64,000 nt of DNA from Cryptomeria japonica (Eukaryota; Streptophyta; Pinopsida; Cupressales; Cupressaceae), in assembly GCF_030272615.1 (NCBI RefSeq), contig NC_081412.1, forward strand, positions 473,602,157 through 473,666,156, in the 5' to 3' direction. Under the pieces are notes generated by a model. It made no database searches. It had not been told where the DNA came from and saw only the letters and a list, made by a program, of their open reading frames with translations. The translations under genes were made by a program, and so were the position numbers. Position 1 is the first letter of the stretch. Each line of letters starts with the position of its first letter. Of the stretch, positions 59,560 to 64,000 are shown one piece after another.

Positions 59560-62500
59560 TACCATCTTGAATCCTTTTACATTGATGAGGAACCTACCAG
59601 ATTTGTTGATAAATTATTAGGGGGATATTGCCCTAAAATGGGTAAAAACCAAGAGCAACTGGTTCCTATGTTGGGTTGTATTGTGAAAGACCAACAATTT
59701 GAGGTTCATGATGTGCTACTCAATACGGATATTGTTGGACTTAGCCTCTCTCTTGTTGGTAAGTTTCTATATTTTTTACCTTCTATTGATTAGGTCAGGA
59801 AATGGGTATTGCTAGGTGAAAACTTAAAGGTAGTGTATCAATTAATGCTCTGGAAAATGGTATTTTCTTATTCAGTTTTGTTAACCAAGAAGATATGGTT
59901 AATATTATCACAAAAGGCCTATGGAATTATGGGAGTAATTTCTAAAACTTATTATCATTATCCAAATGGAAACCTGGTCTAGACCCTTGGAAATATTTGT
60001 AAATGGTGGTGCCTACTTAGATTCATCTTCTAGGGCTACCCCTTGACTATTGGAATCTAGGTGTGTTTAAAGGGATAGTTGAGTCCTTTCATAAATTCAT
60101 TATTGTGGATAGAATCACATAGTCCAAATCTAGACTCTTGTTTGTAGACTGATTTAGAGTGGATCCTCATAAATATATATGCTCCTAATATGAGATCCCA
60201 TCATGCTGCCCTATGGTCTTCTCTGGCATCCTTTATTTCTTACTCTTCAGATGACTTGTAGATATTGGCTAAAGATTTCAACCCCCCTGTATCCTTTTGA
60301 GAGGTCCGAGGGCAATGTTGATTATCCTGATAGTGTGAATGATCATGCAAACTTTATTTCCTTGGTGAGTCTCATGGATATTAACTTAAAGGGATCCAAA
60401 TTCACTTGGTCCAATAGGAGACTAGGCCAAAACCTTATCCAAGTTAGACTTGATAGATTCCTGGTTTCAAGTAATTGGAGAGATGTTTACTCCCTATACC
60501 CTAGCACCCTCCCTAAGTCTGGATCAAATCATAACGCTATTATTCTTTAGTGGGAGGATAGTTTTAGAAAAGGGCCCTATCCATTTAGATTTGAGATCAT
60601 GTGCACTCTCCATCCAAAATTTAGAGCTTTGGTTGAACAATGATGAAACTTTCATGTTTTCTGTGTTTCAAAAATTGAAATTGTTGAGAAACAAAGTGAA
60701 AGGCTAGAGTAGATTCTCCTTAGGTAACAACTTTGAACAAAAAAGTCTATTTCAGCTAAGTTCAAGGCCATACATGATAAGATTGAATGTAATCTTACAT
60801 CTCAAGATGAATGCTTGAAGGAGATTTTATTGAGGGAGAAATGGTTCAAACTAAACAAAAAAGAAGAGGTCTTCTAGAAATAGAAATCCAAGATTCAATG
60901 GCTTATGAAAGGTGACAATAATACCACGTTCATTCACCAATCGACTATGAAACATACAAGCAGGACTAAGATAAGATAGCTTCAAAAAGAGGGCACATCC
61001 ATTATAGAGAATGAGGTGGAGATTGCTGAGCTTGTTGTTGCTTTCTTTGAAAATCAAAACAACACTGGTCAGGGTGGTTTTAGGGACCCTCATGTCATGC
61101 TAGAGGTTATTCCTAAGGTTATCACAGAGGAGGATCTATACTTTCTTAATTCCAGAGTGTCTTTTAAGGAGGTGAAGGATGCTTCTTTCTCCTTTCGAGG
61201 AATTCAAGGATGTTGTTGGTATGGATGTCTTAAATATTGTTAAGGATTTCTTCAGGTTTGGTAAACTCCTTAAACAAGTCAATTTTGAATTCATTTCTTT
61301 GATCCATATAAATGATAATGATACTTCTATTAAGTATTTTAGACCTATTGGCCTATGTAATACCTTGTATAAAACATTTTCTAAAGTTATTGTTAATAGG
61401 CTCAAGAAAGTTGTGGATAAAATGATCTTTTCTAATCAGAAGGGCTTTGTCAAAGCAAAACATATTATGAATGTTTTTATTATGATCCATGAATTGGTCC
61501 ATCCCATGGAACATACCAAAAAACCTAGCATGGATTTTAAATTGGACATTTCAAAAGCCTATGATAGGGTGTCCTAGAAATTCCTATTTGAAGTGCTTGA
61601 GAAGTTTGCTTTCAAAAATAAATTCATAAGAATGATTGCAGAATGTGTTACTACTCTCATGTTCTATATGATGGCAAATGTCTAGCCTAAAGGATACTTC
61701 TCTTGTTGTCATGGCCTTTGTCAAGGGGACCCTCTCTCTCCCTACATATTCATTATTGTGGCTAAAGTCTTGGGGAGAAATATCCAAAGGTTTAAAGAGA
61801 TAAGTAGATTAAAGGGTTTCAAAGTTGCTTCTCTTCATAATCCTATCACTCATCAACAGTTTGTGGATGACACTATAATATTTGGAGAAGAATATATCTC
61901 AATAGCTAAAAGCTAGAAAGAGATCCTTTATAATTTTGCCAAGATTTTTGGCCAGCACATTAACTATGACGAGAAAAAAATATTTTCTAAATGTCCATTA
62001 CAATCTGCAATCTAAAATCACAAGAATTTTAGCCTGCAATGTTGCTTCCTTTCCAGATTCCTATCTAGGCCTGCCACTTATTTCAAAATACCCCATAAAT
62101 CTCTTTTAGAATGTAATTATTGAGAGGTTCCATAAAAAGCATTTAGGATGGAAAGGGAAACTCCTGATTTTGGTTGGCAAAGTCCAATTGGTAAAGTCTT
62201 GTCTATAGAACATCTTGGTCTACTACCTATCTCTTCTTGAGATGCCTGGATGTCTAACTGAAAAAATTGAAAAAATCTAGAAACATTTCCTTTGGATAGG
62301 TATGGAAGAAAAAATTCACATGTCCTTGGTTGCCAGGGATAAAGTTTGTAGCTCAAAAAAGGATGGGGGACTTGGGATTAGATAACTTAAACCTTTCAAC
62401 AAGGCCGTAGTTTCTAATTTTGGATGGTAGTAGTTGAAAATGTGAAATACTAAGCTAAAATATTCAAAGTCAAATATCTAAATAATGCCAATAGTGGCAT

Positions 62501-62930
62501 GAATCTTCTAGATAATGAGTTTCCATTTGGACCTTGCATATGATACAATATATCCAGAATTTTGACTATTCTATGGAAGGGAGGGAAAAAAAAGTTTGGA
62601 ATGGAAGACGCACTAGGTTCTGGGAAGATATATGGTTAAAAGATAAATATTTTGCTGATCTAAATCAAGTAAATCTGGTAAAAATTGTCCTTATCCAATG
62701 TTGTGGGACCCTTATTCAAGGATATCTATCATGGTAGGGAGACCAAATCAAATGGTAAAACTTTATGGATTAAGTTAGAAATAGTAAAAACCATCTCTGA
62801 TACCAACAAGAGACAAATGATGCAGGAGGCTCAACATTTATGTTCTACCTTGGGGGATTTCTCCTTTTTTCCCCCTCATAGAGAGGATGAATGGATTTAG
62901 CATCATTATCCTCTGGTGCCTTCCAATTAA
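59560..62930 (+). mobile_element. L1-type LINE: ORF1 (DUF4283), partial endonuclease, RT
   Basis: ORF1 remnants with a DUF4283-like region run from 59,790 to 60,010 (VRKWVLLGENLKVVYQLMLW in decayed form). At about 60,170 the sequence passes to the second half of the endonuclease (NIYAPNMRSHHAALWSSLAS, GSKFTWSNRR, QVRLDRFLVSSNWRDVYSLY, SGSNHNAIIL); the first half is deleted. The RT follows at 61,179-62,450: LINVFIMIHELV-like segment, FRPIGLCNTLYKTFSKVIVN, MDFKLDISKAYDRVS with a stop for Trp at 61,575, GDPLSPYIFIIVAKVLG and QQFVDDTIIFGEE (catalytic F/V-DD at about 61,860), then PDSYLGLPLI and HFLWIGMEEKIHMSLVARDK. RNase H is absent. Stops and frameshifts are frequent. Confidence 0.92.
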
Positions 62931-63007
62931 ATCTACCTACAATGCAATTGAGGCTGATTCAAGGGAGAATTTCAATTGGAATTTCATAGGGGTTAAATCG
63001 AGGGGAT

Positions 63008-64000
63008 ACCTAACCCATTGATTCCTCTTGAAAGCATGTTTCAGGACTGGGTCGCCAAAGCCTGGTCTCCTCATGGAGTTCATTTTGATGGTGTCCAAAG
63101 TCTCACAAAAGGTTTCTTTTTGTTTCGTTTTTCAAACCCTTCCCATGTCAAGGCTATTCTCTCTCATGGTCTGTGGACTGTTAGGTCGTCCCTTTTGGTC
63201 TTCCAATGCTGGTCTCATGATTTTTCTATTTCAGATGACAAAAAATTGTGAGTTCCAGTTTGGGTTGAGTTCCCTGGTCTTCCTTTTCCTTGTTGGCCCT
63301 TCATGCAAACCATTGTTTAGTCTGTTGGCAAAGTCAATTTCCTCGAGCTAGATCATTTTTTTAATGCTCACCCTCAAAAGAAGGTATGTGTTGAGGTCGA
63401 CCTTTCTCACGACTTAAAAGAAACTATTGATATTCAAGTGGGCGGTACCACCTTTATCCGAAAGGTGCTTTATTTGAACCTACCCAACACTTGTTATCGA
63501 TGCTAATCGACGGAGCACAAGATCATGGATTGTCCCTTGGAAACTCCGAAATTAAAACCGCTTGTTAAGGAATCTGGCTCTCGACCAGTGGAGGGAGTCA
63601 AGAAGGATGAATGGACCACGGTGGTTTGTAAAGGAAAAACCCCTATGGTTTTGACCCAAATGACTCCTGTCGGTTCTAGTTCTCAACTGACAATGGATCC
63701 TATTGTGTAGTCTCTGTCTTCCTAGATGGCTCCCACTCTAGTTTCAAACCATGCTCAATAGAGGAATGCTTCTTCTGAGGGTGTTACTTTCCCTCCTTGG
63801 GTGTGCACTCCTCAGGCTATGTTTGCAATTTCTGCTCCACACTCTCTACGCTATTCTCGCAGCCTCTTAGGGCGTGCAGAGACTGTAGATGGTGGTTCTG
63901 AAAAACGACGAGTCATCTCCAGTGGTGAATAGGATTTTTTACGCAATAGTTTCTCCTCTCTTGGGGATGAAAATGATATGCTAGTTTTGTCATGAATTAC
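63008..64000 (+). mobile_element. L1-type LINE ORF1: DUF4283 and zinc knuckle (cut by window end)
   Basis: The frame runs with only scattered stops: FQDWVAKAWSPHGVHFDGVQ, KGFFLFRFSNPSHVKAILSH, GLWTVRSSLLVFQCWSHDFS (DUF4283 fold), then a TGA for Trp at 63,250, VPVWVEFPGLPFPCWPFMQT, VDLSHDLKETIDIQVGG and a CCHC knuckle, CYRC-stop-STEHKIMDC (C-x2-C-x4-H-x4-C). A Lys/Ser/Pro-rich tail continues to the end of the window (63,525-63,710 is open). The upstream LINE lacks its 3' end, so this is probably a separate insertion. ORF1 protein binds LINE RNA. Confidence 0.9.

Overview
This is eukaryotic, plant nuclear DNA with no intact conventional gene. It is AT-rich and gene-poor, and is built from decayed LTR retrotransposons (Ty1/copia and Ty3/gypsy, with initiator-Met-tRNA primer-binding sites), plant L1-type LINEs (DUF4283 ORF1, endonuclease, RT, plant-style RNase H), microsatellites and gene fragments. 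Plant-type DRM methyltransferase fragments support a land plant. The density and age of the repeats suggest a very large genome, most likely a gymnosperm, but that is inference.

Layout. (1) 1-11,529 and 42,841-52,573 are two copies of one mosaic block, about 2% diverged where compared by eye and offset by 42,840 bases. From left to right the block holds: the end of a copia pol (its start is visible only at 39.5-42.8 kb); a plus-strand LTR-element tail with minus-strand open frames, a 30-bp tandem array and a TATA-bearing LTR-like region; a minus-strand gypsy gag, PBS and LTR; a minus-strand gypsy RT/RNase H piece; a small cysteine-rich secreted-peptide pseudogene; and a GT/GA microsatellite inside a long purine tract. 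The left copy carries an extra 1.8-kb tandem duplication of the RT/peptide/GA part. (2) 12.5-14.1 kb is a degenerate minus-strand gypsy gag-protease. (3) 14.3-22.8 kb is mostly anonymous, with a possible Helitron terminus at 19.29 kb and an AT-rich tract. (4) 23.2-23.4 kb is a fourth, truncated copy of the peptide gene with a TATA box, ending near a perfect 35-bp hairpin. (5) 23.8-29.2 kb holds a LINE tail, an unrecognised mobile-domain-like frame and three fragments of a DRM-type DNA methyltransferase, two containing an inverted repeat. (6) 33-38.3 kb is an internally deleted LINE with a poly(A) tail. (7) 39.5-43.2 kb is a decayed copia element. (8) 52.6-54.4 kb is AT-rich repeat. (9) 54.4-64 kb is a row of LINE fragments, all plus strand, with a retroposon-like unit encoding the mobile-domain-like protein.

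The genes do not form a pathway; the window is a record of nested insertion, gene-fragment capture, duplication and decay. Several in-frame stops replace conserved tryptophans (TGG to TAG or TGA), as expected if cytosine methylation drives the decay. The items most worth following are the trapped cysteine-rich peptide family, the DRM fragments with hairpin potential, the minus-strand frames in the LTR-element tail, and the uncharacterised mobile-domain-like protein.
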